In this document: positions 17,333-25,599 of the stretch, piece by piece
Position numbering within the stretch: position 1 is the stretch's first letter
Layout: every line of letters begins with the position of its first letter
Source: Nocardia transvalensis NBRC 15921
GTDB taxonomy: Bacteria; Actinomycetota; Actinomycetes; Mycobacteriales; Mycobacteriaceae
Length of the DNA stretch: 64,000 bases
Assembly: GCF_000308875.1 (NCBI RefSeq)
Contig: NZ_BAGL01000045.1
Span: forward strand, 1-64,000
Direction: 5' to 3'
Made by a program: the position numbers and the translations under genes
The notes under the pieces: generated by a model
Databases searched by the model: none
Seen by the model: only the letters and a program-made list of their open reading frames with translations
What the model was told of the DNA's origin: nothing

Positions 17333-18220
17333 TCATGGGGTGTTGGCGAACACCGCGTCTGCGGTGGGCGCCGCCACGGCTCGGTCGAGCCAGGTCTCGA
17401 GCAGGGCTGTGTCGGAACAGGTGGCGATGCGGTCGCGGGCCTCGGGGGAGAGCGGGATGCCGCGGTGGTCGAGGATGCGCAGAATGCTGTTCGCGATGCC
17501 CTCCGTGCGGCCTTCCTCGCGGCCTTGTGCGCGCAGGCGCTGGGAGGTTTCGGAGCGGAAGAACGCCATGTCCACGGTCATCAACTGCCTCCAGATCGTC
17601 GCGGCCCGGGTGCTGCCCAGTCCGAGTTCGGTGAGTTCGGCGAGGATGGCGCGGTCCTCGTCGTCGTCGACATCCCGCAGGGCGGTGGCCAGCGCCGTCA
17701 GTATCTCACCGATGCGGGGGTCCTTGGCGTGGGTGACGGCGGACAGGGTGGCGAGCGGGAGGTCTCCGGCGGCCGCGGCCGCATCGGTCACCACCGGGAC
17801 GTTGTGCGGGCCGAGCACCATCGGCTGCACGGTGAGACTCGGCCACAGCGGCAGCCCGATCGCCGCGGGCCGCACCGCCCACAGCGCGGTCACCCGATCG
17901 TGGCAGACGATCAGCAGCACGACCGGTAACCGGTACTTGCTGTGGGCATGGGCGACGTAATACGCCCACGCCGCCGGCTTGTCCGGATCGTCCTGGCCCT
18001 GCGCCTCGACGAGCAACAGGAACGGCCCATCCACGGTCTCGACCCGCAGCATACTGTCGACCCGCCGCTCGACCGGCTGGATCTCGGTGCGATCGGTAGG
18101 CATCAGATCCACCGCCACCGGATCGGGAAACGGCAGGTCCAACGCCCGAAACGCACGCGCGAACACCCCCGGGTCGTGCCGGAAGATCCGATGCATCGCC
18201 TCGTGCCGGGAACTGACCAT
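17333..18220 (-). CDS. Rpn/PD-(D/E)XK nuclease-like protein
   Basis: 295-residue protein of the recombination-promoting nuclease / putative transposase group common in actinobacteria. The degenerate PD-(D/E)XK core is visible: RVDSMLRVET (Asp55), LLLVEAQGQ (Glu72-x-Gln74) and a YYVAHAHSKYRLPV helix-strand. The C terminus holds the helical region with SQRLRAQGREEGRTEGIAN that is common in these proteins. ATG 18220 begins MVSSRHEAMHRIF. The open frame extends far upstream into the ClC gene, but that part is out-of-frame shadow. Such genes are often found in repeat or mobile regions, as here. Confidence 0.75.
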   Translation of the reverse strand: MVSSRHEAMHRIFRHDPGVFARAFRALDLPFPDPVAVDLMPTDRTEIQPVERRVDSMLRVETVDGPFLLLVEAQGQDDPDKPAAWAYYVAHAHSKYRLPVVLLIVCHDRVTALWAVRPAAIGLPLWPSLTVQPMVLGPHNVPVVTDAAAAAGDLPLATLSAVTHAKDPRIGEILTALATALRDVDDDEDRAILAELTELGLGSTRAATIWRQLMTVDMAFFRSETSQRLRAQGREEGRTEGIANSILRILDHRGIPLSPEARDRIATCSDTALLETWLDRAVAAPTADAVFANTP

Positions 18221-18345
18221 GGCCACGAGGATAACTCGAGGATCGAAAGTATGTTCGATAGCACGGAATTCTAGCGAGTCAAACTTCTTGGCAGGGTTGC
18301 TCGGTTTACGCTCCGGGCACATCGAGCCAGGAAGGAGCCGATCCT

Positions 18346-18540
18346 GTGGCGAGATTACGGCGATTGAAGATCCCGGTCGAAGACAAGGTGCGCGTGGTGT
18401 TGTCGGTGCTGGCCGGGGAGATGAGCGCTGCGGAGGCCGCGCGACGGCGCGGGGTGAGCACGGCATCGGTCGGGAAGTGGAAGCAAACGTTCCTCGAGGC
18501 TGGGACGAAAGCGCTGGATGAAGTTGGGACCCGGGGACGA
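18346..18540 (+). pseudogene. transposase HTH N-terminal remnant (IS3/OrfA-like)
   Basis: GTG 18346, preceded by GGAAGGAG, opens a protein starting VARLRRLKIPVEDKVRVV with a clear helix-turn-helix (AEAARRRGVSTASVGKWKQT). After about 60 residues the frame runs into the 3' end of the oppositely oriented ClC gene and homology ends. It is the leading part of an insertion-sequence OrfA with the catalytic part missing, and looks like a truncated relic. Confidence 0.7.
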
Positions 18541-18546
18541 ACTTCT

Positions 18547-19810
18547 TCAGTCGATGGGCTCGGCTCGAAGGAGCATTGTTGGGCGGTTCATCACTAGTAG
18601 CCATAGCGGCAGGATGACCAGGCACAGTACCGGCACGATGGTGGAGTCGCCGACCGTGAGCGCGGCCATGAACAGCGCGAGCCAGCCGTAGCGGGCGATG
18701 ACCAGCACCGCGCCGAGGACCCCGCACGCGAGCGCGACGACCGGCGGAATACTCGGCACCAGGGCATGCGCGATAGTGCCGACACAGACGCCCAGGAACG
18801 CCGCCACGAATATCCGGCCGCCCCGGAAACCTGAGGAGGCCGCCACGATCAGTGCCGCCAGTTTGACGACCGTGATCAGGACCAAGTGCGTAACCGGCGT
18901 GGAGTCGGCTTGCGCGGTCAGCTCTTTCATTTCTTCGAGCCCCTTGAACAGGGTCAGGTGCCCACCCAGCGCGCCGAGCATGCCGAGGACGACACCGCCT
19001 GCGGCAAGAGCGAAGAACGGGTTCGGCAGCCGATGGAAAGGCTGTGCGCGTAGGGAAACTGTATACCGCGACCAGGCAGAGCCCGGCCGAGATGAGCGCG
19101 ATCACTGTGCCGGTGAGTACATCGATCAGTGCAGGTGTGGAGCGGTAGGCCGGAATGTCGAGTGACAGTGCGGGTTGCTCGAACGCTGTCACGGTCAGTG
19201 CAGCCGTACCGGCGGCGACCAGCGGCGCGAACAGCCGGTTCCACAGGGGCCCGGCGGCAGTGGCGGTCGCCAGTTCGGTGAGCACCAGCGCGGCGGCGAT
19301 CGGTGTGCCGAACAGTGCGCCGACCGTGGCCGCTGCGGCGAGCACCGCGGCGGTCTCGGCCGGGACCCGCCGCCATAGTCGCGCCGCGATCCACACCGTC
19401 AGTGCGGTATTGATCGCTGTGATCGGGTTTTCCGGGCCCAAGCTGACACCGCCGGCCATGCCGAGGACCAGCACGAGGGCAAGACTTGGCAGCACTCGTA
19501 GCGGTTGTGGCGTGTCCAGCAGGTCGAGGGTGGCCGGATCGGGACCGGCGTGGCCGGGCAGTTTCCACACCAGCATTCCGGCCACTGCTCCGGTGAGGGT
19601 CAGGATGGTGAAGATCCACCACCCTGACCGGCCGTCGACATTCAGCAGGCTCGGGGTCGTTGTCCACAGAAGCTTACGCAGCTGTTCGGTTGTCGAGTTC
19701 AGCGCGATGAGTAGTAGCGCGCAGCCGATTCCGATCGCGACCGCGGGCAAGGCCAGCACCGCGAGTTCGCGCGGTCCGGGTGCTTGCTCAGGTGCCCCGG
19801 TGCCGGTCAA
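18547..19810 (-). pseudogene. ClC-type chloride/ion channel, frameshifted
   Basis: Starts at ATG 19810 (MTGTGAPEQAPG) and should encode about 420 residues with about 10 membrane helices. GGVSLGPENPITA corresponds to the ClC selectivity-filter region and AASSGFRGGRIFVAA to a later pore motif. The frame breaks near 19037-19039 (an AAA run, TTT on the coding strand). Upstream sequence reads ...LVAVYSFPTRTA, while RLPNPFFALAAGG to the stop at 18547 is in the next frame. Removing one base restores a full-length channel. It overlaps the antiporter stop by 4 bp, so the pair were translationally coupled. It is either a real pseudogene or an assembly error. Confidence 0.8.
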
Positions 19811-21012
19811 TGTTCACTCCGGCGCACCAGTCGCGCCAGGAACGGAAACAGCAGTACCGTGGTCGCTCCGGCGGCGACGAGTGTCGAGGCCAGATCCGCG
19901 CGCAGCAGATCGGAGCTGGTGGCGACCTGGGTCACCGCGACGATGATCGGCAACCCGGTTGCCGCGTAGAGCGCCAGCTCGGTACGTCCGCGCCGCGAGG
20001 TCAGATTCGCGCCGTGGGGAATGAAGCGCTCGCTCAACAACACCGGCAGGCCGCGGGCCAGCAGGATGGTCACCACGAACAGCGCCCACAGCAGCGGGTT
20101 CGCGGCGACCGCGCCGACATCGATTCCCATCCCGGACACCACGAAGAAGACCGGGATCAGCATGCCGAATCCGATTGCCTCCAAAGAGGTTTCAACCTCC
20201 GGATGGCCGGCGGCGACAAGCTTGCGCAGAATGAGGCCGGCGGCGAAAGCGCCGAGCACGACATCGAGATCGAACACCTCGGCGACCATCATCAGAATCA
20301 GGAGCAGGAGCAGCACACCGCGCACCGGCAGCTGATCTGTGCCGCCACTGGCCCTGTCGAGCATGCGGCCGAACCCTGGCGATCGATCCAGCAGTCGCCG
20401 CGGAAGGAACCCGATCAGTCCGGTCGCGACCACGAACAGTGCGAGCACGACAATCGCGCCCCCGAGATTCCGGCTGGTGAGCAGCAGCGACATCGCGAGT
20501 ACGGGACCCAGTTCGCCCACCGCGCCGTGTGCGAGAACCGCGCGGCCCAAAGGTTTGTCGAGCAAGCCTTCCTGCTTGACGATCGGCAGCAGGGTCCCCA
20601 GTGCGGTCGAGGTCAATGCGATCGCGACGGCGATACGCGCGGCGAAATCGGCGTCCGAGGCCGCGAGGGTCACCAGTGCCAGCGCGATTCCGAGACCCGT
20701 GAGCCAGGTGAACCATGCGGTGCGCCCGGACCGGCCCCCGAGCAGGCGAGGATCCAGTTCGTAACCGGCCAGCAGGAACAGCATTCCGAGCCCGAGTTCA
20801 CTGAGCAGATCGACGCCACCGGCGGTATCCGCCCAACCCAGGGAATGCGGGCCCAGCAGCACTCCGAACACCAACAGCAGCACCACACTCGGTACGGCGC
20901 CGCGTACCAGTCGAGACAGAATCGGTGCCGCCACAGCGACCGCGCCGATCCAGCACAGCGACACGATCGCCGACGGCCCCGCAGTCGGCAATCCATCAGC
21001 AAGCGTATCCAC
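19807..21012 (-). CDS. cation/proton antiporter (CPA family)
   Basis: 401-residue integral membrane protein with about 12 hydrophobic helices, of the Na+(K+)/H+ exchanger PF00999 family. LAGYELDPRLLGG and VLGAFAAGLILR match the conserved core, and VFFVVSGMGIDVGA is the late-helix motif. It would exchange monovalent cations for protons at the cytoplasmic membrane. Its stop overlaps the start of the ClC channel (ATGA, 19807-19810), suggesting a two-gene unit coupling anion and cation transport. Confidence 0.88.
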   Translation of the reverse strand: MDTLADGLPTAGPSAIVSLCWIGAVAVAAPILSRLVRGAVPSVVLLLVFGVLLGPHSLGWADTAGGVDLLSELGLGMLFLLAGYELDPRLLGGRSGRTAWFTWLTGLGIALALVTLAASDADFAARIAVAIALTSTALGTLLPIVKQEGLLDKPLGRAVLAHGAVGELGPVLAMSLLLTSRNLGGAIVVLALFVVATGLIGFLPRRLLDRSPGFGRMLDRASGGTDQLPVRGVLLLLLILMMVAEVFDLDVVLGAFAAGLILRKLVAAGHPEVETSLEAIGFGMLIPVFFVVSGMGIDVGAVAANPLLWALFVVTILLARGLPVLLSERFIPHGANLTSRRGRTELALYAATGLPIIVAVTQVATSSDLLRADLASTLVAAGATTVLLFPFLARLVRRSEH

Positions 21013-21164
21013 TCACCTATCGTGGCATGTCAAGCGACCGGTGACGGCACTATAGCAGCACTTGAAGTGGTGATTTTCTGCCGGAATACTCGTCGCTTCC
21101 CCAAGGCATTCAGAAAAGTGCTGCATATTTGCACGCATCAGGCGCGCGCCCGCTCGAGCGGGTG

Positions 21165-21295
21165 CTCGTGAGATGGCAGCACCGATCTCGGCAACGAGTC
21201 GCCCACTGCGGGGACGAGTGAGATCTCCTCTCGCTCAGCAAAATTCAGGCGAGTCGCGCTGCGACGGTGCGGTACCGGGCGAACTGTTCGGGTCT
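21165..21295 (-). pseudogene. IS30-family transposase HTH remnant
   Basis: On the minus strand the segment reads RLNFAEREEISLVPAVGDS and, after a shift of frame, VAEIGAAISRAPARAG. This matches the AEREEI...IARRLGRAPSTVSRE HTH of IS30-type transposases. It has no start, no catalytic domain and at least one frameshift. It is a degraded fragment between the antiporter and the IS110 element. Confidence 0.4.
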
Positions 21296-21340
21296 TGACA
21301 CTCTTCGTCCGCTCGGGGTGGAGCGCCGCCGACGGACGGG

Positions 21341-21500
21341 TTACTCACGGCAGGGTTGGGTACCGAAATCGCTTGTGCCGGTGTAGGTCACATTGGACAG
21401 GTAGGGGCCCATCACCGCGACTTCGTCGCCGGGGGCCTTGGTGTTCTGGACAGCTCGCCTGGCCGCGGCATCAACCATGTGACCAGCCAGTTCCTGCCAA
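21341..21500 (-). pseudogene. C-terminal fragment of a gene cut by the IS110 insertion
   Basis: Minus-strand frame ending at TAA 21341. It reads QELAGHMVDAAARRAVQNTK then EVAVMGPYLSNVTYTGTSDF and ends GTQPCRE. The N-terminal part is missing: the frame meets the left end of the IS110 element near 21500. The family is not recognised. No matching N-terminal half is evident beyond the element's right end, so a deletion may have accompanied the insertion. Confidence 0.45.
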
Positions 21501-21526
21501 GATCTTGACGGTGAAGATGTGTGAGT

Positions 21527-21614
21527 CGCGTAGGCGTCGGGTTTGACCTCAATCTTGACCGAACTCCTTGTGCGGGATGTCCTTCTTGGGATCTGTCGAC
21601 TCGACGCCTACGCG
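21527..21614. repeat. 13-bp inverted repeat in IS110 left end
   Basis: CGCGTAGGCGTCG (21527-21539) and CGACGCCTACGCG (21602-21614) are perfect complements 62 bp apart, in the non-coding region before the IS110 transposase. In IS110-type elements this region can encode the bridge (seeker) RNA; long-range pairing of this kind could be part of that fold. Confidence 0.75.
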
Positions 21615-21730
21615 GCGGCGTGTGCGTCGTGTTCGGGCGGTCGTGACATCATAGGACCCTGCTTATGTTCTTCACCGTCTTGTCCGTCTAACCCGTTGCG
21701 TCGCAGAAGAATTCGACACAAGGGAGACAG

Positions 21731-22732
21731 ATGGGCAACACAGTCGATGGGCTCGCGATCGTCGGTGGGGTCGACACCCACGCCGACACGCATCACGCCG
21801 CGGCGCTGGACTCGCTCGGCAGATTGCTGGACACGCGGGAGTTCACCGTCGACACCGGTGGCTATCGAGCCATGGTGCAGTGGCTGCAGTCGTTGGGGCC
21901 AGTGACCGGCATCGGCGTGGAGGGCACCGGATGCTACGGTGCCGACCTGACCCGTTACCTGCGTTCGTGCTCGATCCCGGTCGCGGAGATCAACCGTCCA
22001 AACCGCCAGGACCGCCGGTTACGCGGCAAATCCGATCCCCTCGACGCCGAAAGTGCCGCCCGTCGTCTCTTGGCTGCCACACGCCATGTGCGGCCGAAGG
22101 ATTCCACAACGGCAGTCGAGTCGATCCGGGTCACCGCACCCGATGTTCTGCGCGCCCAGCTGCGCACGATGACGCTGAAAGCGGCGGCCGCCAGGGCAGC
22201 CCGATTCCGGATTACCCCGGCAACACCGGTGGACCCGGTCCAGGCCACCAAACTCGCGATGCGCAGCATCGGACGCCGTGTCGCGGTACTCACCGACGAG
22301 ATCGACACCGCCTCAACGCAATTGACGGAGTTGCTGACCTCGATCGCACCGACCACGATGGCCTTGTTCGGCGTGTCCACCGACCACGCCGGCCAACTGC
22401 TGGTCACTGCGGGTGGCAATCCCGAACGGCTGCACTCGGAATCCGCCTTCGCCGCTCTGTGCGCTGCGAACCCGATACCGGCCAGCAGCGGTAAAACCCC
22501 TCGTCACCGGCTCAATCCCTTCGGCGACCGCGGCGCCAACGCGGCCCTCCACATGATCGCTGTCGTCCGCATGCGCCACGACCCGGCAACCCGAGCCTAT
22601 GCCGCCAAACGCACGACAGACGGCCTGTCCAAGCGAGAGATCATCCGCTGCCTCAAGCGCTACATCGCCCGTCAGGCCTACCACGCGATCATGACCGACC
22701 TCGGCCACAAATCAGGGCACATCAGGACTTGA
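21731..22732 (+). CDS. IS110-family DEDD transposase, internally deleted
   Basis: 333 residues. The N-terminal RuvC-like DEDD domain shows Asp15 (GVDTHAD), Glu64 (GVEGTGCYG), Asp102 and Asp105 (KSDPLDAESA). The C-terminal Transposase_20 domain shows ANPIPASSGKT, carrying the candidate nucleophile serine (252/253), and GDRGANAALH. Full-length family members are near 400 residues. Here AVESIRV joins directly to TAPDVLRAQLR, so the coiled-coil linker (usually containing VKARTKAINQL-like sequence) lacks about 25-30 residues in frame. Activity is doubtful. ATG 21731 follows GGGAG. Confidence 0.9.
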   Translation: MGNTVDGLAIVGGVDTHADTHHAAALDSLGRLLDTREFTVDTGGYRAMVQWLQSLGPVTGIGVEGTGCYGADLTRYLRSCSIPVAEINRPNRQDRRLRGKSDPLDAESAARRLLAATRHVRPKDSTTAVESIRVTAPDVLRAQLRTMTLKAAAARAARFRITPATPVDPVQATKLAMRSIGRRVAVLTDEIDTASTQLTELLTSIAPTTMALFGVSTDHAGQLLVTAGGNPERLHSESAFAALCAANPIPASSGKTPRHRLNPFGDRGANAALHMIAVVRMRHDPATRAYAAKRTTDGLSKREIIRCLKRYIARQAYHAIMTDLGHKSGHIRT

Positions 22733-22756
22733 CGGTCTATAGGACCATCGCAAGAC

Positions 22757-22910
22757 ACGTGTCTCGCGGGTCGCTATCCAAGTGGTGCGTCGTCGTCTCG
22801 GCGATGAGTTCCGCGAGCCCGCGGAGTCTGGACTGTCGGCCGGCGCAACCTCGCCACCGGTGTCCGGGGTCCGCGGACTGCCGCTCACCCCCGACGACTT
22901 CTTGCGCTGA
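22757..22910 (+). pseudogene. possible C-terminal gene fragment beyond the IS110 right end
   Basis: A plus-strand frame without a start codon ends at TGA 22908. It reads VVRRRLGDEFREPAESGLSA and then GVRGLPLTPDDFLR, a plausible coding composition rather than a shadow. It overlaps the 3' end of the convergent HxlR gene. It may be the tail of a gene interrupted by rearrangement next to the IS110 element. The family is not recognised. Confidence 0.25.
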
Positions 22911-23667
22911 CGGCGGGATCCGGGTGTTCGGCGTTCGGTGACTCGGGGCTAGGTGAAACGGGGCCCGGCGACACGGGATCCGGCGGCCCGGGGTCCTGTG
23001 GCGCCGGATACCGCACGGCTGCGGGAAAGCAGCGCAGCAGTGCGGCGAGCCGCGCGGTATCGCCCGCCACCTCGGTGTCTGCCCGCTCGACGGCGTCGTG
23101 CAGCGCCGCACCGGCGAACACCAGATCGCGCAATGTCGCCGCCTCCGGCACGGTCAGCCACGCCTCGGGTTCGGCGTGCTCACCGCGGTCCAACTCGAGG
23201 CGCCCGCCCGCAACGGTGATGCGGAACCGATCACCCGCGACGTCCAGCTGGCAGCGCAGCGACAGCTCACCCGCCAGTGCCGGATCGAAGGTGGCGCGCA
23301 GGGCGAACAGCAGCGCGTCGACGCTCAGTTCCGCCGCGCCGTCCTCGGGCAGCGGTGCGCGGCTGCCCCAGTGGGCGAGCGCGCGGAGCACGGGCTCCAG
23401 TTCCTGCCCGCGCTCCGTGAGTTCATACACGGCGGCGGGCGCAGGCGGTCCCAGGCGCCTTCGCCGCACCAGGCCGTCGGCTTCGAGCTCGCGCAACCGC
23501 TGCGCGAGGACGTTCTGGCTCATCTGCGGCAGCCCGCGGTGCAGGTCGGAGTAGCGCTTCGGGCCGAAGACCAGCTCCCGCACGACGAGCAACGCCCACC
23601 GCTCGCCGACCGCATTCAGCGCTCGCGCGATGCCGCAGGGGTCGTCGAACAGCCGCTTCTTGCTCAT
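22885..23667 (-). CDS. HxlR-family regulator with SCP2-like C-terminal domain
   Basis: 260 residues. The HxlR winged helix is N-terminal (DDPCGIARALNAVGERWALL, then RYSDLHRGLPQMSQNVLAQR), so it probably senses redox or electrophilic stress. Residues about 110-215 (ALRATFDPALAGELSLRCQL...) resemble the sterol-carrier/SCP2-like domain attached to some actinobacterial HxlR proteins. The last 45 residues are a Pro/Ser-rich tail. It is divergent from the hydrolase genes to the right and may control them. Confidence 0.85.
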   Translation of the reverse strand: MSKKRLFDDPCGIARALNAVGERWALLVVRELVFGPKRYSDLHRGLPQMSQNVLAQRLRELEADGLVRRRRLGPPAPAAVYELTERGQELEPVLRALAHWGSRAPLPEDGAAELSVDALLFALRATFDPALAGELSLRCQLDVAGDRFRITVAGGRLELDRGEHAEPEAWLTVPEAATLRDLVFAGAALHDAVERADTEVAGDTARLAALLRCFPAAVRYPAPQDPGPPDPVSPGPVSPSPESPNAEHPDPAVSARSRRG

Positions 23668-23701
23668 GCACCCGATTGTACTTGCACAACAGGTGTGAAT
23701 G

Positions 23702-23716
23702 CTCCTAAATTAGGAG
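23702..23716. promoter_or_regulatory. palindrome CTCCTAA-A-TTAGGAG, candidate HxlR operator
   Basis: Perfect 7-bp arms around one base, in the divergent gap between the HxlR regulator (start 23667) and the hydrolase stub. Its right arm contains the AGGAG that would serve GTG 23724. A repressor bound here could block both initiation and ribosome access. Confidence 0.55.
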
Positions 23717-23723
23717 TGTGAAC

Positions 23724-23800
23724 GTGGCCTCCGTCGACGGCACCGTCATCGGCTACACACGGCACGGCGACGGGGCCCGGGTGGTCCTTGGTCGACATGC
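23724..23800 (+). pseudogene. truncated N terminus of an alpha/beta hydrolase
   Basis: GTG 23724, with AGGAG 7 bp upstream, begins VASVDGTVIGYTRHGDGARVVL. This is the opening strand pair of an alpha/beta hydrolase and closely parallels RRVTSADGTRIAYDRKGTGP in the next gene. It breaks off after about 25 residues (LGRHAPTVT is unrelated), where the oxyanion GGxL should follow. The intact hydrolase starts 42 bp later. This looks like a stub left by deletion or gene replacement. Confidence 0.55.
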
Positions 23801-23841
23801 TCCGACGGTGACGATCACGCATCGAGAAATGGAGAGAAGCA

Positions 23842-24657
23842 GTGAACGAGATGACACGTCGTGTGACGTCCGCCGACGGTACGAGGATCGCCTACGACCG
23901 GAAAGGCACTGGCCCGGCGGTGATCCTCGTCGGCGGCACCCTAGACGACGGCGCTGAGAACGCGCCGCTGGCCCGGCTCCTTGCCAACCATTTCACGGTC
24001 TACAACTACGCACGACGCGGCCGGGGCGACAGCGGCGATACACTGCCGTACGCCGTGGCGCGGGAGGTGGAAGACCTCGACGCGCTGATTGCGACAGCCG
24101 GCGGCTCGGCTCACGTGTACGGCGCCTCATCTGGCGGCGCCCTCGCGCTGGAGGCAGCAGCGGCAGGTTCGGCGATCGACAAGATCGCGGTGTGGGATGT
24201 GCCGTACGTGATCGGGGACGATCTGTGGCCGAGGTTCAACCAGTACCTCGCGGACACTCACGAGGCAGACAAGGCCGGCCGGGACGAGGAGCTCCTGGAA
24301 CTGTTCATGAGGCTTACCGGCGGACCCGACGCGGACATCGCGGCTGGCAAACAGCACCCGCTCTGGGCCTCGTCCGTCGCGCTCGCCCACACGCTCGTCA
24401 AGGACGCCATGGTCCTCAATGACTACAAGATCCCCACAAACCGACTTGCCCGCATCACTCAGCCGGTCCTGGTGACCACCGAGGGTCCGACCACCCAGCC
24501 CCAGTTCGCAGGCCTCCCGACCGACTTCTTCGACCGCGCCGCGAAAGCGATAATTGCTGCCATCCCCCAGACCGAACGACACACGCTCGACGGACAGGGA
24601 CATGTCGTCGACCCCGAACTCATGGCCCGTGTACTGAAGACGTTCTTCAACCAGTAA
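23842..24657 (+). CDS. alpha/beta hydrolase
   Basis: 271 residues. AVILVGGTLDDGAENAPLAR gives the oxyanion region, YARRGRGDSGDT the conserved loop, GASSGGALALEA the nucleophile elbow (Ser about 95), and DGQGHVVDPE the catalytic histidine. Start GTG 23842 is preceded by GGAGAGAAGC. It lies downstream of the HxlR regulator and the CTCCTAA palindrome. Relatives often sit beside such regulators and act on small xenobiotic esters or lactones, but the substrate is unknown. Confidence 0.85.
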   Translation: MNEMTRRVTSADGTRIAYDRKGTGPAVILVGGTLDDGAENAPLARLLANHFTVYNYARRGRGDSGDTLPYAVAREVEDLDALIATAGGSAHVYGASSGGALALEAAAAGSAIDKIAVWDVPYVIGDDLWPRFNQYLADTHEADKAGRDEELLELFMRLTGGPDADIAAGKQHPLWASSVALAHTLVKDAMVLNDYKIPTNRLARITQPVLVTTEGPTTQPQFAGLPTDFFDRAAKAIIAAIPQTERHTLDGQGHVVDPELMARVLKTFFNQ

Positions 24658-24787
24658 CCCGTCGACTGATCGGGTCGCGACCGTGGGTCGCTTCGGAACG
24701 CAGGCCCATCGGCCACGTCAGCATCGATCGGTGAGCGGCGACTCCTGAGTTCCGGCAGTCCACCCGCTTGGCTGCCACCGGCCACGG

Positions 24788-25011
24788 GTGCCCGACCGGT
24801 TGGTGTTCTGGGGAATCTTGATCCGCCTCACCACGGGGGCGTCGTGGGTCGACATCGAAGCAATCCTCGAACACCGGGTCTCTGACACCACGCTGCGAGC
24901 CCGTCGCGATGAGTGGATCGCTGCGGGGTGTTTCCACCAATTACGCGCCGAAGCGCTCGCCGCGTTCGACCGGATCATCGGACTCGACCTGTCCGAGGTC
25001 GCCGTCGAGCC
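24788..25011 (+). pseudogene. IS5-like transposase N-terminal fragment
   Basis: The frame from GTG 24788 reads VPDRLVFWGILIRLTTGASW, then VSDTTLRARRDEWIAAG and FDRIIGLDLSEVAV. This is the DUF4096/HTH region that precedes the DDE catalytic core in IS5-type transposases. Homology stops at 25011 just where the first catalytic aspartate (V-D-G-S) would be, and the frame continues in unrelated sequence. It is a relic, with no terminal repeats recognised. Confidence 0.65.
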
Positions 25012-25079
25012 TGAACGTACATGTGCTGAGCCCAGCTCTATCAAGATTGAGGATGCGGTGACCGAAGCCCGGGTGGTCC

Positions 25080-25535
25080 CTAGGCGTCCGGGTCGCGTTT
25101 TCCGGGGGCGATGAAGGATTTGGAGTCGTCGATGGGGGTGTTCTGTGCGGCGGAGAGCCACCAGGTGCCTTCGCGTTCGATGAGGACGTAGAGTGCGACC
25201 TCCGAGAAAGCGCCGGGGGTGAGGGCCTGTCTGCGGATTTGGGTGACGACCACGCCCGGGGCGGGACTCGTTGCGACCACGACCTCGAAACGGGAGGCCG
25301 GTGCCGCGGGCTTGTCGGCTCGCATCATCCGGCGGTGGATGGTGTTGATGCGGTCGTGGCCGACGACCAAGGCTCCGAAGGGGGTGCCCCACACCACGTC
25401 CGCGGCGAAGGAGTTGTCGTAGCGGTCGGCGTCGGTGGTCTCGAGGGCCTTCTGTAGTTCGGCGGCGAGATCGGCGGCCACCGCCTGTGCGGTCGCGTCG
25501 GTGGCCGGGTCGGCGAGGGTGGGCCGGGTAGTCAT
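25080..25535 (-). CDS. SnoaL/NTF2-like protein (SgcJ/EcaC family)
   Basis: 151-residue NTF2-fold protein. TDADRYDNSFAADVVWGTPF and GHDRINTIHRRMM are typical of the SgcJ/EcaC subgroup, followed by the ALYVLIEREGTWWLSAAQNT beta-strands. These proteins act as small enzymes or ligand carriers of varied function, so no reaction is assigned. ATG 25535 has GGAGGATGAC immediately upstream. Its 3' end touches the IS5-like relic, so the neighbourhood is rearranged. Confidence 0.85.
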   Translation of the reverse strand: MTTRPTLADPATDATAQAVAADLAAELQKALETTDADRYDNSFAADVVWGTPFGALVVGHDRINTIHRRMMRADKPAAPASRFEVVVATSPAPGVVVTQIRRQALTPGAFSEVALYVLIEREGTWWLSAAQNTPIDDSKSFIAPGKRDPDA

Positions 25536-25599
25536 GTCATCCTCCGTTCGGCGGGTACCGAACACAGCCTGCAATCTCAACCAACGTTGAGGTCAAGCC

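Larger units (their letters stand above)
21504..22736 (+). mobile_element. IS110-family insertion sequence
   Basis: A DEDD-type IS110 transposase (21731-22732) is preceded by about 225 bp of non-coding left end and followed closely by a right end. The 9-bp direct repeat CTTGACGGT occurs at 21504-21512 and again at 22728-22736, bracketing the element. IS110 elements lack terminal inverted repeats and have short shared core sequences at their ends, which fits. The exact ends are uncertain: the right end may run into CTATAGGACCATC, about 20 bp further. Confidence 0.6.

Noticed and set aside
17333..19810. A continuous minus-strand frame joining the ClC N terminus to the Rpn-like protein as one 825-residue fusion
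   Set aside because: Between the two recognisable parts the frame is out-of-frame ClC sequence plus antisense of the transposase relic, so it is a frameshift artefact.
21013..21730. tRNA or attachment site as island boundary
   Set aside because: No cloverleaf or tRNA 3' end could be recognised; the region holds transposase debris and the IS110 left end instead.
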